Source of the DNA: Candidatus Bathyarchaeota archaeon
GTDB taxonomy: Archaea > Thermoproteota > Bathyarchaeia > 40CM-2-53-6
DNA: 47,888 nt
Assembly (NCBI GenBank): GCA_005888755.1
Contig: VBBQ01000013.1
Coordinates: 1-47,888, forward strand
Direction of reading: 5' to 3'
Each line of letters starts with the position of its first letter. Positions within the stretch are counted from its first letter, which is position 1. Positions 33,199 to 43,419 of this stretch are shown here, one piece after another. The notes beneath the pieces were generated by a model that made no database searches, was not told the DNA's origin, and worked only from the letters and a program-made list of their open reading frames with translations. The position numbers and the translations under genes are program-made.

Positions 33199-36100
33199 TT
33201 ATGCTCTCTCCTCTAGGTTCAGTCGGGGCGCGATTCCAAGTGCCATGAGTTCTTGAACCAGAAGTTTGAATGCGTAGGATATTGCTACTGGAGAAATGAC
33301 GGCTTTCTCAGCGTCGATTCGGCAGATGTACTTGTTCTGTTTGATATCGTGATACGCCAGAGTGCCGCATGTCTCGCAGACGTAAGCGATGTATTTGTCA
33401 GACTCTTCTAGGAGCCTGTCGCGGAGTAGGGCTGATGCTCCGTGTCCGATAAGGCAGTCTCTTTCCATTTCTCCGAATCGTAATCCTCCTCCTCTGGCTC
33501 TCCCTTCGGTGGGTTGTCGGGTGAGCATCTGAACTTGGCCTCTGGCGCGGGCGTGCATCTTGTCGGCTACCATGTGGTGGAGTTTCTGGTAGTAGACCAC
33601 TCCGATGAATAGGTCTGCGGCAAGCCGTTCTCCGGTGATCCCGTTGTATAGTGGTTCTCGCCCGCTCTTCGCGAAGCCGAGCTTGGTCAACATGTCGCCT
33701 ATGGCTTGTGGTCCTATGTTTTCGAAGGCAGTGCCGTCCATAATCTCTCCCATTTGCGATGCGAGTTTTCCGCCAAGTGTTTCTACGAACTGTCCGATCG
33801 TCATTCTGGATGGGATAGCATGTGGATTGATGATAACGTCAGGGACGACTCCGTCAACTGTGAAGGGCATGTCTTCTTGTGGTACGAGGAGTCCGATCAC
33901 TCCCTTTTGTCCGTGGCGTGATGCGAATTTGTCGCCCAGTTCGGGGACACGAAGGTCTCTTACTTTGACCTTGACGAGTTTACTTCCTTCGATGGATTCG
34001 GTTACGAAGACTTGATCGATGGTTCCCTGTTCCGAGGGTCTCATCGTTACGGAAGAGTCGCGTTTCGTCGGGCCCTTTGCTTCGAACTCGCGGTATTCTT
34101 CCATGAATCTCGGCGGGCTTGTTCTTCCTACGAGGACCGTGTTGCCGGTGGCTTCTGCTTCAGGGGAGATGATTCCGTCCTCCTCTATGAGTCGGTAGTA
34201 GCGGTCACCTCGGTATCCTCGGATTCCTGCTTCTGGAATCTCGAACTTGTCGCGTAGTCCTCCGAGGTACTGTCTGCTTTCAGCCTCGTATATTCGGTAA
34301 AAGGTGGAGCGGAAGAGGCCTCTGTCAACGGAGGATTTGTTGATGATAATCGCGTCCTCCATGTTGTAGCCTTGGAAGGAGAGAATGGCTACGACGACGT
34401 TTTGTCCGGAAGGGCGCTCAAGAGCGTTGAAGATTTCCATCGGCTTCGTCTGGACGATCGGGGTTTGTGCATAGTGCAAGAGATGTGAACGAGAGTCCAC
34501 TCTAGTGAAGAAGTTGGTGGAGAAAACACCGAGGGCCTGCTTTGCCATTGCAGATTCGTACGCGTTTCTTGGAGACTGGTTGTGCTCTGGGAACGGAATC
34601 ATGCTTGCAGCGATTCCGAGCATTACATAGGGAGCGATTTCGAGATGGGTGTGATCTTTTCTAAGATCGTGTTCATACATCGCTATAAGCGCATTTTCCT
34701 CTTCGTCTGCATCAAGCATCTCTACCACGCCTGACCTAACCAGGTCCTGCCAGGTGATTCGCCCCTGTTCGAGCTGGATGAGATGATCCTCGGTCAGACG
34801 TGGTCTGCCGCCCTCAACTATGATCACTGGGCGACGGACTCTTCCCGCGTCACAGTTGACATGCAGATCCGGTCGCCCGCCTTGCGCTTCCGGGGGGTGG
34901 AATGAGACATTTACTTCAGAGCTTAGTTTTCCTTCACGCCGGAGCTCTCTGAGCTCTCCCGCTAGGGCCTCGGGATCTTTGGAATATCCCGCCAATATTC
35001 CGTCGACTATGGCCTTGCCTCCTGTGGCTCTGAGTTTCTTGTCGGATTCTTCAATCAACACTACGCCCATTCTGCGTAGTTTGTCGACCATTTCTCGTGG
35101 TTCGACTCCAACTGAGATGCTGCTGGAAAGGGCTAGGTTCTTGACAAGCCCGCAGTTCGATCCTTCGGGCGTCTCGTCGGGACAGAGTCTTCCATAATGC
35201 GTTGGGTGAAGATCTCTAGCTTCGAGGTTAGGTTGGCTGCGGCTGAGCGGTGACTGTAGCCTTCTGAGGTGGCTTAAGGTGCTAACGAAGTTTGTGCGAT
35301 CCAGCAGCTGTGTTACTCCGATTCTTCCCCTTACCCAGTTCCCTGTTGCTATTGCATGCTGAACTCTTTCGGTGATTATGCCCGGCCTGATAGCATTAGC
35401 GATTGAGAATTCTATGTGTCGTCTGATTGTTATCCTCTCAAGTTGGTACTTGAGATCGCGTGTGAGGTTTCGGAAGGATATTCGGAAAAGCTCTGCCAAG
35501 AGAGAGCCGGCCAGTTTCAGTCGTTTGTTTGCGTAATGGTCTTTGTCATCGGGGCTTCTCCTTTCATGCTTTACCTCTATTATTCGAGCAGCGATTTCTG
35601 TCAAGAAGAGGCCCTTTTCTCTTCGCTCGGAAGGTAGTCTACCCAAGTGCGGTAGGAAATTCCGGTCCAACACAGACTCGGCTTTCTTAAGTCGGTACTC
35701 GTCGACTTGTCCCGGAGCTAGACGGTTACCGAGATAGAGAAGCGCGTCATGGACGTTGTTAGCTTCTAGTGACTTTTCGTAGGATACTTCGAGCTCGTCC
35801 TGAATGTCTGGATCTGTGCTGACGAGCTCGGCAATCTTAGCATCTTCTTCGAAGCCAAGTGCCCTCATGAGGATCATCAAAGGAATATCGCTTGGAATCC
35901 CAGGCATTGTCACGTAGATTCCTCCATCACCTTTCAGAGCGACCTCAATTCGGGCTCGGAAACCGACTGTTGTGGAAAATATCTTGGCCTTGTAGGTCGG
36001 ATTAACGCCGGTGTGTTCGACATCTACGAGAATACGATTAGCGGCCAGGTCTTCAAGTGCAACGATAACTCGTTCTGACCCGTTTACTATGAAATATCCT

Positions 36101-36524
36101 CCGGGATCAAGCGGATCTTCTCCCACACCTATGAGATCATCAGGTGAAAGTTTGGAGAGTAAGCAGATTTTTGATTTGAGCATTACAGGCAGGTCCCCGA
36201 TGTAGACCATTTCGGGTTGCCCCTCACGTTCCCCGATCACCGGGATCATTTCCATGTGGAGGGGTGCTGCATAAGTCAGATTCCGAATTCTTGCCTCAGC
36301 GGGATAGATCGATCTCTCCGTACCATCTACTTCTATTACTCGAGGTGCTCCAATCTCTATCTTGCCAAGTTTGATCCTTAATGGATAGTCTCCGCTTTCG
36401 ATTGGTAGTTCCCCAACCTCGTCAACAATTGCCTGAAGTCCTCTATCAACAAAATCGTCGTAGGAGTCGATGTGTTGATGAACTCTTTAGATAAGTTCCA
36501 GAGTTGTTGGGTTGTTACTGCCAT
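33199..36524 (-). CDS. rpoB: RNA polymerase subunit B, frameshifted near the start
   Basis: Second-largest RNA polymerase subunit, about 1108 residues if one base is restored. The clean frame starts only at 36255 (MEMIPVIGEREGQ), too late for the family. Upstream in that frame the sequence reads QHIDSYDDFVDRGLQAIV and IEIGAPRVIEVDGTERSIY, clear RpoB N-terminus, but it lacks a start. The first residues MAVTTQQLWNLSKEFI come from the ATG at 36524 in another frame. The switch is at about 36477-36480. Other landmarks include the KFASRHGQKGVIG hybrid-binding block, RVDSRSHLLHYAQTP and the C-terminal zinc region CETCGTLAYHD-CRID. A one-base deletion in the assembly is the simplest cause. Confidence 0.92.
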
Positions 36525-36549
36525 TCAATTTTCCTCAAAACAATATTTT

Positions 36550-36819
36550 TCAAAAATCTTCCACGACATATCTGTAAAAGTCGGATTCTCCCGCGGTCGC
36601 GCTCCTCCGGATGACCTTGATGATATCGCCTGGTTTCGCACCAACTGTTCTAGCAGCGGGGTCGCTTGACTTGATGTATGGTAGCTGGAACGGTTTGATG
36701 TGAAAGCGGCCTAGTACGTCCTTCGCTTCTTCAGGCTTGAGGAGGATGTGTTTTGGGACAAGTTCGTGCTTGAATACGTCGTAAGAGAGTTCCTTCTCCT
36801 TGTCTTGCTTCTTTACCAA
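36550..36819 (-). CDS. rpoH: RNA polymerase subunit H (Rpo5)
   Basis: Archaeal Rpo5/RpoH, 89 residues, related to the C-terminal domain of eukaryotic RPB5. Recognisable segments are HELVPKHILLKPEEAKDVL, FQLPYIKSSDPAARTVGAKP and GDIIKVIRRS, ending YRYVVEDF. Starts at TTG 36819, the first gene of the operon, 25 nt before rpoB. Confidence 0.94.
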   Translation of the reverse strand: MVKKQDKEKELSYDVFKHELVPKHILLKPEEAKDVLGRFHIKPFQLPYIKSSDPAARTVGAKPGDIIKVIRRSATAGESDFYRYVVEDF

Positions 36820-36900
36820 TTATTAGTAGCTACCTCGGGAGCGGGGGACGGCTTAGAGTCCGACCTACCACAGGTGAAAAGTACGGCGGCTGGAAACCCG

Positions 36901-36908
36901 TTAATAAA
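36901..36908 (+). promoter_or_regulatory. Possible TATA element for the DNA methyltransferase
   Basis: TTAATAAA lies about 36 nt upstream of TTG 36943, within the divergent rpoH/methyltransferase region. Confidence 0.35.
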
Positions 36909-36942
36909 CCTAGTTTCTAACGTCGGGACGCCGATAAAACTC

Positions 36943-37779
36943 TTGTCGTCAAACGATGAATTTCCCAAGAAACATAGACCAGTAAACCGACTAAACGATC
37001 TCTCTGGAAAAGAGTGGATCAAGTTCACAAAGTCCTGGTTCAAACACAGCCCTCCACCTCGAGATCGGACGAAACTGATTCATCCAGCGGGTTTTCCCGA
37101 GACACTTGTCCGCGAGTTTGTGGAGTTCTTCACTAAACGGAACATGTGGGTCCTGGACCCGTTCTTGGGAACCGGGAGTACACTTCTTGCAGCAAGGGCT
37201 GCGGGGCGTAACGCGGTTGGAGTTGAGATCAATCCTCGCTACGCCGCTATGGCCAGGTCGCGGCTCGAAGAGATCGCGCCCTCTGACGGAACGCGGCAAC
37301 TTGTACTCCAAGGGAACTCCCGGGACCTAAGGAAGATCTTGGAGAAAGATTACGTTCGTGAGGTAGATTTCTGCATCACCTCGCCGCCATACTGGAATCA
37401 GCTGAAGCGCGCCAGCCTCCGACAACGCGAACGCAAGCAGAATGGACTTGACACTAACTATAGTGACAACCCTGAGGATATTGGAAACATTGGCGATTAC
37501 GAGGAATTTCTCGATGCCCAAGAACGAATCTTTAGCGAAGTATATGGGGTCATGAAGGTCGGAGGGTACTTGGTAGTCGTGACGAACAATGTTTTCTCAC
37601 AGGGTCGGCTCTACCCTCTCGCGTTTGACACGTTGACAACTCTGGCCGAATCGTGGGTTCCAAAGGATGAGAGGGTCTGGTTGCATGATGATAAACGGCT
37701 GCTTCCTCTTGGAATTTACAACGCCTGGGTTGGAAACCGTTCGCACCAATACTGCCTCATATTCCGGAAGGAAGAGTAG
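36943..37779 (+). CDS. Orphan DNA methyltransferase
   Basis: S-adenosylmethionine-dependent DNA methyltransferase, 278 residues from TTG 36943. The SAM-binding motif I DPFLGTGSTLLAARAAGR is at about 68-85, and catalytic motif IV TSPPYWNQLKR is near 147-157. The order (I then IV) resembles the gamma arrangement, and TSPPY is typical of amino-methylating (N4-cytosine or N6-adenine) enzymes. The frame is open to 36748, but that segment overlaps rpoH; GTG 36874 is an alternative start. No restriction endonuclease is beside it, so it is an orphan. It is divergent from the RNA polymerase operon. Confidence 0.85.
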   Translation: MSSNDEFPKKHRPVNRLNDLSGKEWIKFTKSWFKHSPPPRDRTKLIHPAGFPETLVREFVEFFTKRNMWVLDPFLGTGSTLLAARAAGRNAVGVEINPRYAAMARSRLEEIAPSDGTRQLVLQGNSRDLRKILEKDYVREVDFCITSPPYWNQLKRASLRQRERKQNGLDTNYSDNPEDIGNIGDYEEFLDAQERIFSEVYGVMKVGGYLVVVTNNVFSQGRLYPLAFDTLTTLAESWVPKDERVWLHDDKRLLPLGIYNAWVGNRSHQYCLIFRKEE

Positions 37780-38264
37780 TGAACCCTTCTCTCTGTGCGT
37801 CGTCAGATTTTTTTTGAAAGGACTAACTTTCACATCGCGAAGCTCTTTCCGGAAGAAGCCTCCTCGGAGCCTTGTCGCTTGATTCGTGAATTGCAACGCG
37901 AGGCTGGCTACTATTCTCCGCTCTTCCGACAGGACCGAAGAGACAACACAGCCCAGATGACGGATGCCATCCGAGAATTCCGAATTAGATAATTGGAGGT
38001 ATAACCCTTCGCAGACTCGTAACCTAGTTTTCCACCGCGAGTAAGGGCCCGTCGAATCCATTTTGAATTTAGTGTATGCCTGCCTAATCCACCTATGTGC
38101 GTCCGGCATGCTTCGTTCTTTGGAATCTGACCTCTAATCATGTATCCACTGAGGTTTTGGAAACGTTCCATCGGATAGTTACATTCTCGAAGGAGGTTGC
38201 ATCTAGGGTACTGACTTACGCATTTCGATAGTAAGATATTGACTTGCCAAAAACGGTGTTTGCC
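37780..38264 (+). other. Intergenic region after the methyltransferase
   Basis: No supported gene. A 65-codon plus-strand frame (GTG 37795) ends in a charged helix (REAGYYSPLFRQDRRDNTAQ) and might be a relic or a small protein, but the T8 run lies inside it. The remainder, 38000-38264, shows nothing recognisable. Confidence 0.3.
37808..37815 (+). terminator. Oligo-T terminator after the methyltransferase
   Basis: Eight T residues 29 nt after the stop codon, a plausible archaeal terminator. Confidence 0.45.
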
Positions 38265-38900
38265 TTACTTTCTTGCAGCCCTTTCTCCTGAAACAATGTA
38301 TGCGACACTCTCGCCCACGTAGGTGGCATGGTCAGCTATTCTCTCAAGGTATCTCAAGATCAGAGTACCGGAGATCATGCATTTGGTATCGCTGTCGGGG
38401 CTTGTCGCCGATCTCTTGACGAAATCCAAGTAGGCATCGTCCACAACGTCATCCATCTTCGGCAGCTTGCTTGCCATCTCGACATTCCGCTCTGTGAACG
38501 CCTTTATGCTCAACCGAATCATTTCCTTCGCCTGGCTACCAACACGCTCGATTGCAGTCTTGTCGCAAGTCGACAAATCGCCGAATATTCCGAATACATC
38601 TGAGATGTCATGAGCGTATCGACCGAATCTTGAGAACCCGTAGGCGACCTCCATACATGACTTGACGAACCTCAAATCAGAAGCCACGGGTTGGTATCTG
38701 GCAATTATCTCGACGGCTAGTTCGCTGACCTCGTCTTGGAGCATGCGAAGCTCCTCAGACCAGTTGTATATCCGTTCCCGGAGATCTTTTCCTTGAACAT
38801 AGGCATCTATCGCTGTCGATACTGTGTTTTCTGAGAGTTCTGCCATGTCGAGAACCATATTTCGCAGTTTCTCAAGACCCAAATCCATTAGTCGTGCCAT
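38265..38900 (-). CDS. phoU: PhoU phosphate uptake regulator
   Basis: PhoU, 211 residues, two repeats of a three-helix bundle. Landmarks: ENTVSTAIDAYVQGKDLRER, EELRMLQDEVSELAVEIIAR and YLERIADHATYVGESVAYIV. The E/D-x-x-x-D metal-binding motifs characteristic of PhoU are present in both halves. It modulates PstSCAB activity and is encoded 11 nt after pstB as the last gene of the pst operon. The second PhoU-domain protein in the region (43472) carries a DNA-binding domain, this one does not. Confidence 0.93.
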   Translation of the reverse strand: MARLMDLGLEKLRNMVLDMAELSENTVSTAIDAYVQGKDLRERIYNWSEELRMLQDEVSELAVEIIARYQPVASDLRFVKSCMEVAYGFSRFGRYAHDISDVFGIFGDLSTCDKTAIERVGSQAKEMIRLSIKAFTERNVEMASKLPKMDDVVDDAYLDFVKRSATSPDSDTKCMISGTLILRYLERIADHATYVGESVAYIVSGERAARK

Positions 38901-38911
38901 TCCGAGATCAC

Positions 38912-39727
38912 TTATCCGAACTTGCCAGTGAGGTACCGCTCTGTCAGCTCTTCCGTGGGGTTCTCGAACAGGTTTGTTGTCTCACCGTATTCGATGAGTT
39001 GTCCGAGGTAAAGGAAAGCGGTATAGTCTGACACCCTAGCGGCCTGCTGCATATTGTGAGTCACAATCACCACAGTGTACTGGTCTTTGAGATTTGTTAT
39101 CAGTTCCTCTATCTTTGCGGTGGCTATAGGATCAAGGGCCGAGCATGGCTCATCCATCAGTAAGACCTCGGGTTCAACGGCTAGAGCACGAGCGATACAG
39201 AGTCTCTGCTGTTGTCCTCCGGAGAGACTGGACCCTGATTTGTCAAGCTCGTGTTTCACCTCTTCCCAGAGAAATGCGAGGTCAAGACTTCGCTTTACCG
39301 CGCGGTCGAGTCTAGCGTGGTCTCTCTCCCCGTTTAGTTTAAGGCCGGCGGCGACATTGTCATAAACGGACATTGTCGGAAACGGGTTGGGTTTTTGAAA
39401 TACCATCCCAATCTTCCTTCTTACGCTAACGGGATCGACGCCTTTGGCGTATACGTTGGCATCATCGAGTAATACAGCTCCGGAAACCTTCGCTTGCGGA
39501 ACCAGTTCATGCATTCGGTTCATACATCGAATGAGGGTTGATTTTCCGCACCCTGACGGACCTATTATTGCGGTGACGTGGTTCTCTTTGATCCTCAGAG
39601 ACACGTCCTTGAGAACGTGGTTATTCCCGAACCAGGCGTTGAGCTTATCGGTTTGGATCTTTAACGGTTCCACCGGCCTAGATATCAGGATTGGTTTCGT
39701 ATTTTCAGCTTTCAGTTCCTTATCCAC
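38912..39727 (-). CDS. pstB: Phosphate ABC transporter ATPase
   Basis: ATP-binding subunit of the high-affinity phosphate importer, 271 residues. Walker [10 protein letters not shown] (about 56-64), signature [16 protein letters not shown], Walker [14 protein letters not shown] and switch His in [15 protein letters not shown]. The [21 protein letters not shown] region is PstB-typical. It lies between pstA (14 nt upstream) and phoU. Confidence 0.97.
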   Translation of the reverse strand: MDKELKAENTKPILISRPVEPLKIQTDKLNAWFGNNHVLKDVSLRIKENHVTAIIGPSGCGKSTLIRCMNRMHELVPQAKVSGAVLLDDANVYAKGVDPVSVRRKIGMVFQKPNPFPTMSVYDNVAAGLKLNGERDHARLDRAVKRSLDLAFLWEEVKHELDKSGSSLSGGQQQRLCIARALAVEPEVLLMDEPCSALDPIATAKIEELITNLKDQYTVVIVTHNMQQAARVSDYTAFLYLGQLIEYGETTNLFENPTEELTERYLTGKFG

Positions 39728-39741
39728 TTGGATGCCCAGTG

Positions 39742-40626
39742 TCAGATTCTAGACCTCACTGCCCCGTACTTGCCTCTAGTGGCAATTCGTACCGCCAAGT
39801 TCAAACATAATACTAAGACGATGAGAATCAAGGCTGCTCCCCACCCTTGTTGCTGGGCACCTGAGACATAATTTTCGCTGGAAAGAAGGAAAATTCTAAC
39901 GGGGAGCGCGTCAACTTGCTGATTCAGCCCTGAAAAGAAGTACGAACTTGTACCAATTGTCAGGAGTAGGGGGGCGGACTCGCCTGAAATCCGGGCAATA
40001 GAGAGGAGCGCTCCAGTAACGACTCCGCTTCGGGCCGTGCTTAATACTACACTTATCGTTGCTCTCCATTTTCTTATTCCGAGCGCCATGGCGGCATCGC
40101 GCACCGATCTGGGAACCAGTTTTATCGACTCCTCTGTGGTTCGAGTAACTATTGGTAACATTATGATCGATAGAGCTACTCCCCCTGCAAAAGCAGAGAA
40201 GCCTACTCTTAACCCGACGACCAAGATCGAGTAGACAAGGATCCCAATTACAATGGAAGGAAACTCGCTAAGCACATCGTTGAGAAACCTTATGCTCCTT
40301 CCAAACCTATTATCTCCGAACTCGGCGAGGTACACACCTGCAAGCAACCCGATCGGAACCGCTATGACAGCAGTTAGGCCCATCAAAACGAGCGTTCCCT
40401 CGATCGAGACCGCAATCCCACCAGCGAGAGCTGCATTTCCCGTAGGCAGAGTTACGAGGGCTGGTGTGCCAGTTAGAAACTGGACGCTTAGAGCGGTGGC
40501 GCCGTTTCTAACTACTTCAAACAAAATGCTTGCCAGTGGAATCATTGCGAGAGTTACACATAGGAACCCGAGGGAGAACGCAATTCTATCCTTGAACCTC
40601 CTCCAACTGGGAGTCGAGGTCCTCAC
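39742..40626 (-). CDS. pstA: Phosphate ABC transporter permease
   Basis: Inner permease of PstSCAB, 294 residues, six membrane helices. The EAA-type cytoplasmic loop is [19 protein letters not shown]. The frame is open to 40662, but GTG 40626 overlaps the pstC stop (GTGA), which is the natural translationally coupled start and removes a 36-nt overlap. Pairs with PstC to form the channel. Confidence 0.95.
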   Translation of the reverse strand: MRTSTPSWRRFKDRIAFSLGFLCVTLAMIPLASILFEVVRNGATALSVQFLTGTPALVTLPTGNAALAGGIAVSIEGTLVLMGLTAVIAVPIGLLAGVYLAEFGDNRFGRSIRFLNDVLSEFPSIVIGILVYSILVVGLRVGFSAFAGGVALSIIMLPIVTRTTEESIKLVPRSVRDAAMALGIRKWRATISVVLSTARSGVVTGALLSIARISGESAPLLLTIGTSSYFFSGLNQQVDALPVRIFLLSSENYVSGAQQQGWGAALILIVLVLCLNLAVRIATRGKYGAVRSRI

Positions 40627-41654
40627 TCGACTATTCCTCCAGTTACCTTGAAGACTCTCCAAACCATCAAGCGAGCGAAAATATTGATCACGAGGGCAAA
40701 AAGGAAGAGGACTATCCCGAGTCCGAATAGGGCAGATAGGTGAAGCCCAGTAGCGTCACCGAATTCGGTCGCAATAAGGGAAGACAACGTCACCCCTCCT
40801 TTGAGGAGAGAAGTAGGAAGAACGTAGGGACCCGGGGTCCCCCCTATGACCATGGTGACTGCCATCGTTTCTCCGACTGCGCGTCCTAGCCCGAGTATTG
40901 CAGCTCCGAAAATGCCGGAGCGACCATATCGGAGGACGCCAAGCTTGACCACCTCCCACCGGGTTGCCCCAATGCTGTACGCTGCCTCTCTCTGGCTTGA
41001 GGGTACTGCCATCATCGTCTCTTTAGAGACTGATGAAACAGTTGGAATGATCATTATCGAAAGGACTAGTCCCGCTGTAAGTATGTCATAGCCCGTCGCG
41101 GTCCCATGGAAGGCAGGGATCCAACCCAGGTAAGTGGATAGTGGTGTTTCCAAGTAGTCACGGACCCAGAACCTGAAGACAAAGAGTCCCCAGAACCCAT
41201 AGATGACGCTAGGAACCGCGGCAAGAAGTTCGATGACCTGTGAAAGTGGTGACCTTAGGAAACTTGGTGCCATTTCCGAGAGAAATATCGCAATCCCTAG
41301 GCTGATTAGAATACCGACTGAAATGGCTATTCCGGCAGTCACCAAGGTTCCTAAAATGTAGGGGAGCGCCCCATATGATTCGCTACCGAGGCTTGTGTTC
41401 CAGTCTGTTCCTGTTAGAAAACCAAATCCGAACTTTCCAAACACAGCGAGCGATCCACGGGTCAAGACCACGCTCGTAACTATCAGAATAACAAGCACTA
41501 GACTGCCAATCGAGGTCGCAAGGAATTCGAAGAGATCGTCCGAAGAGAACCCTTTCAGCTTTTGAAAGAAAGTATCTGAGACCTTATCTTCTGCGCGTTT
41601 CGCAGGTGCCGCTTCCTCTGTGGTTGCCAAGATGCTAAATCTCGGGATTCCCAT
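40623..41654 (-). CDS. pstC: Phosphate ABC transporter permease
   Basis: PstC permease, 343 residues. The cytoplasmic N-terminus (about residues 1-45) is followed by six helices, with the EAA-type loop EAAYSIGATRWEVVKLGVLRYG and the periplasmic GSLAVFGKFGFGFLTGTDWN after the first helix, a PstC hallmark. Its stop overlaps the pstA start. It lies 139 nt downstream of pstS, so the operon could be read through or re-initiated there. Confidence 0.95.
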   Translation of the reverse strand: MGIPRFSILATTEEAAPAKRAEDKVSDTFFQKLKGFSSDDLFEFLATSIGSLVLVILIVTSVVLTRGSLAVFGKFGFGFLTGTDWNTSLGSESYGALPYILGTLVTAGIAISVGILISLGIAIFLSEMAPSFLRSPLSQVIELLAAVPSVIYGFWGLFVFRFWVRDYLETPLSTYLGWIPAFHGTATGYDILTAGLVLSIMIIPTVSSVSKETMMAVPSSQREAAYSIGATRWEVVKLGVLRYGRSGIFGAAILGLGRAVGETMAVTMVIGGTPGPYVLPTSLLKGGVTLSSLIATEFGDATGLHLSALFGLGIVLFLFALVINIFARLMVWRVFKVTGGIVE

Positions 41655-41793
41655 CGACTCTGGTTTTTCGTTTGTGTGAGAGGGCTGACATGCCTATTTC
41701 ATCCTCAGGCCGCGGACATTGACTCAGATGGACGACGGGACTCGCAGTTGCCTGCCCGTGGAAAAGAGCCTTCGTGATCGGAGGGACAAGGGT

Positions 41794-42939
41794 CTAGCTG
41801 TGAAGCGTTTGACTATTGAACGTAATACTTCGTAGGGTTGTCTCGTCGACTGTCACTACAGATTGAGGTAGCGGAACGTAGGAAAGGGGCGTAGCTTGTG
41901 CTTGTCCATCATGAACCACAAACCAGAGAAAGTTGACTAGGGCCTGAGCCTTCGCCTGTGTCATGGATGGATTCGCGTTCAGCGCTTTGTAGACCATCAT
42001 GTATGTGAGAGATGCAATCGGGTATGTTTGAGCTCCGGGCTGGTTCAACAGACTCACTGACGTCCAGTTTCCATCCCCTGTAGGGAGAGTTGAGGTGTAA
42101 TTGGAGACTGCATAACCGAGAGTTCGGAGACTTGGCGCAATGAAATTGTTTGCAGGATTCTGGATGTAGCAGTAGGTCATCTTGGGAGTTGCAGAAAGAG
42201 CGTAGTTGAGTTCTACGTAACCGATCGTGTTGTTTGTTCCCTGGATGAACCCGGCGACTCCCTGATTGCCATTTGCTCCGTACGAGTTCGGGGCCCATAT
42301 GGCGGTCTTTCCCACTCCACCGGTCCAAGTGCCCGAGGTATAGAGCCAACTGGTGAAGACGTAGGTAGTTCCGGATCCGTCCGATCGATGTGCGACCCGA
42401 ATCGGCACGTTGGGAAGAGTTACAGTGTTGAGACTTTGGATCGCCGGATCATTCCAGCTCGTGATAGCGCCCGAAAATATCCTAGCTGCTACGGTGGCGG
42501 TTAGGTTGAGACCCGACGTCTTTATCGTCGGTGCCAAGTTATACGCGATGACCACGCCGCCAATTGTCTCCGGAATTTGTACTGCAGGGCTGGTGAGTTT
42601 GGATAGATCAGTCGCAGTGAGCGGCTGGTCTGATGCCGCGAAATCGACCGTCATGGCCTCAAGTTGCGTAATACCGAAACCGCTACCCGCAGGATTATAG
42701 TTGATTTGAACGTCAGGGTTTACCCTGCTATAGTTTGTTATCGCCGCGGAGATAAACGGGTATGGAAACGTGGCACCAGCCCCGCTCAGAGAAATCGTAG
42801 ATGATGAAGATGGTTTCAATATTCCCGCAACTGCGTAGCCAGTGACACCGCTTGCCGCGGCGACGACTACTAGACTGATGATGAAAAGAGTCTTGCTAAT
42901 TCCGCCCTTTCTAACTATCCCTTCCGGACTACTTGCCAT
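41794..42939 (-). CDS. pstS: Phosphate-binding protein
   Basis: Extracellular phosphate-binding protein, 381 residues. An N-terminal membrane helix (LFIISLVVVAAASGVTGYAVAG, about 17-38) probably tethers it to the membrane. The binding fold shows LSGAGATFPYPFISAAI, the GSGFGITQLEAMTVDFAASDQPL region and RVAHRSDGSGTTYVFTSWL. No lipobox is visible. First gene of pstS-pstC-pstA-pstB-phoU. A 9-bp perfect inverted repeat lies 53-81 nt upstream of the ATG. Confidence 0.95.
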   Translation of the reverse strand: MASSPEGIVRKGGISKTLFIISLVVVAAASGVTGYAVAGILKPSSSSTISLSGAGATFPYPFISAAITNYSRVNPDVQINYNPAGSGFGITQLEAMTVDFAASDQPLTATDLSKLTSPAVQIPETIGGVVIAYNLAPTIKTSGLNLTATVAARIFSGAITSWNDPAIQSLNTVTLPNVPIRVAHRSDGSGTTYVFTSWLYTSGTWTGGVGKTAIWAPNSYGANGNQGVAGFIQGTNNTIGYVELNYALSATPKMTYCYIQNPANNFIAPSLRTLGYAVSNYTSTLPTGDGNWTSVSLLNQPGAQTYPIASLTYMMVYKALNANPSMTQAKAQALVNFLWFVVHDGQAQATPLSYVPLPQSVVTVDETTLRSITFNSQTLHS

Positions 42940-42991
42940 TACTATCCGGTGAGATGACGAAGGCTACCGAGTAATTAACAGTCTCACTGAT

Positions 42992-43020
42992 TATACTGAC
43001 TAGCTATGTATGTCAGTATA
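42992..43020. promoter_or_regulatory. Inverted repeat upstream of pstS, candidate operator
   Basis: TATACTGAC and GTCAGTATA form a perfect 9-bp inverted repeat with an 11-nt spacer that begins TAGCTA. It lies 53-81 nt upstream of pstS and overlaps or abuts AT-rich promoter-like sequence on the minus strand. A similar repeat with the same spacer length lies at the AbrB-PhoU gene promoter (43420-43444). Confidence 0.6.
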
Positions 43021-43125
43021 TCACTGTACTTCTCGGAGCGGGTGCGGATACTAATCCTTAGGATAAAGGACGACGTTAGGAAACTGGACCGTCACGCGTG
43101 TTTGCCGACGATGAGACAGTTAGAG

Positions 43126-43374
43126 CTATGGATCCCCGTTTTGGTGGATCGCTTCGGCCTTCGGCCTGTAGGCCCCTCCGGTCTCGGAGTCAACTAGCTG
43201 CCCACTCGGAGTTTTGAGAGAAAAGAACAGTTCTAACAAGCGAAAAGGCACGACCGAGGGGAGAGTTCGAAATTCGATGTCATAGGTCTCGCCGCTCTCT
43301 CCGGTATCTGGGTATACAACTACGGGTGCCTCAGAGAGGTTTTGGGGTTCTGGGACCTGACTCATCTTCTTCAT
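43126..43374 (-). CDS. Small hypothetical protein beside the phosphate operon
   Basis: Protein of 82 residues starting at ATG 43374 (MKKMSQVPEPQNLSEAPVV). It is acidic at the N-terminus with a central hydrophobic stretch (SVVPFRLLELFFSL) and a polar tail, and has no recognised domain. It lies upstream of pstS and is divergent from the AbrB-PhoU regulator. A TATA-like ACTTATTT lies about 24-31 nt upstream on the minus strand. Because it sits between the regulator and pstS, it may belong to the phosphate response. Confidence 0.5.
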   Translation of the reverse strand: MKKMSQVPEPQNLSEAPVVVYPDTGESGETYDIEFRTLPSVVPFRLLELFFSLKTPSGQLVDSETGGAYRPKAEAIHQNGDP

Positions 43375-43419
43375 CACCAAATGTATATCTTCCCGAGAAA
43401 TAAGTAGATAATCCACCGA

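Noticed and set aside
37597-38109. 170-codon minus-strand frame
   Set aside because: Mostly antisense to the methyltransferase end and without any recognised motif.
43006-43197. 63-codon plus-strand frame upstream of the AbrB-PhoU gene
   Set aside because: Overlaps the operator-like repeat and is antisense to the better supported small gene at 43126.
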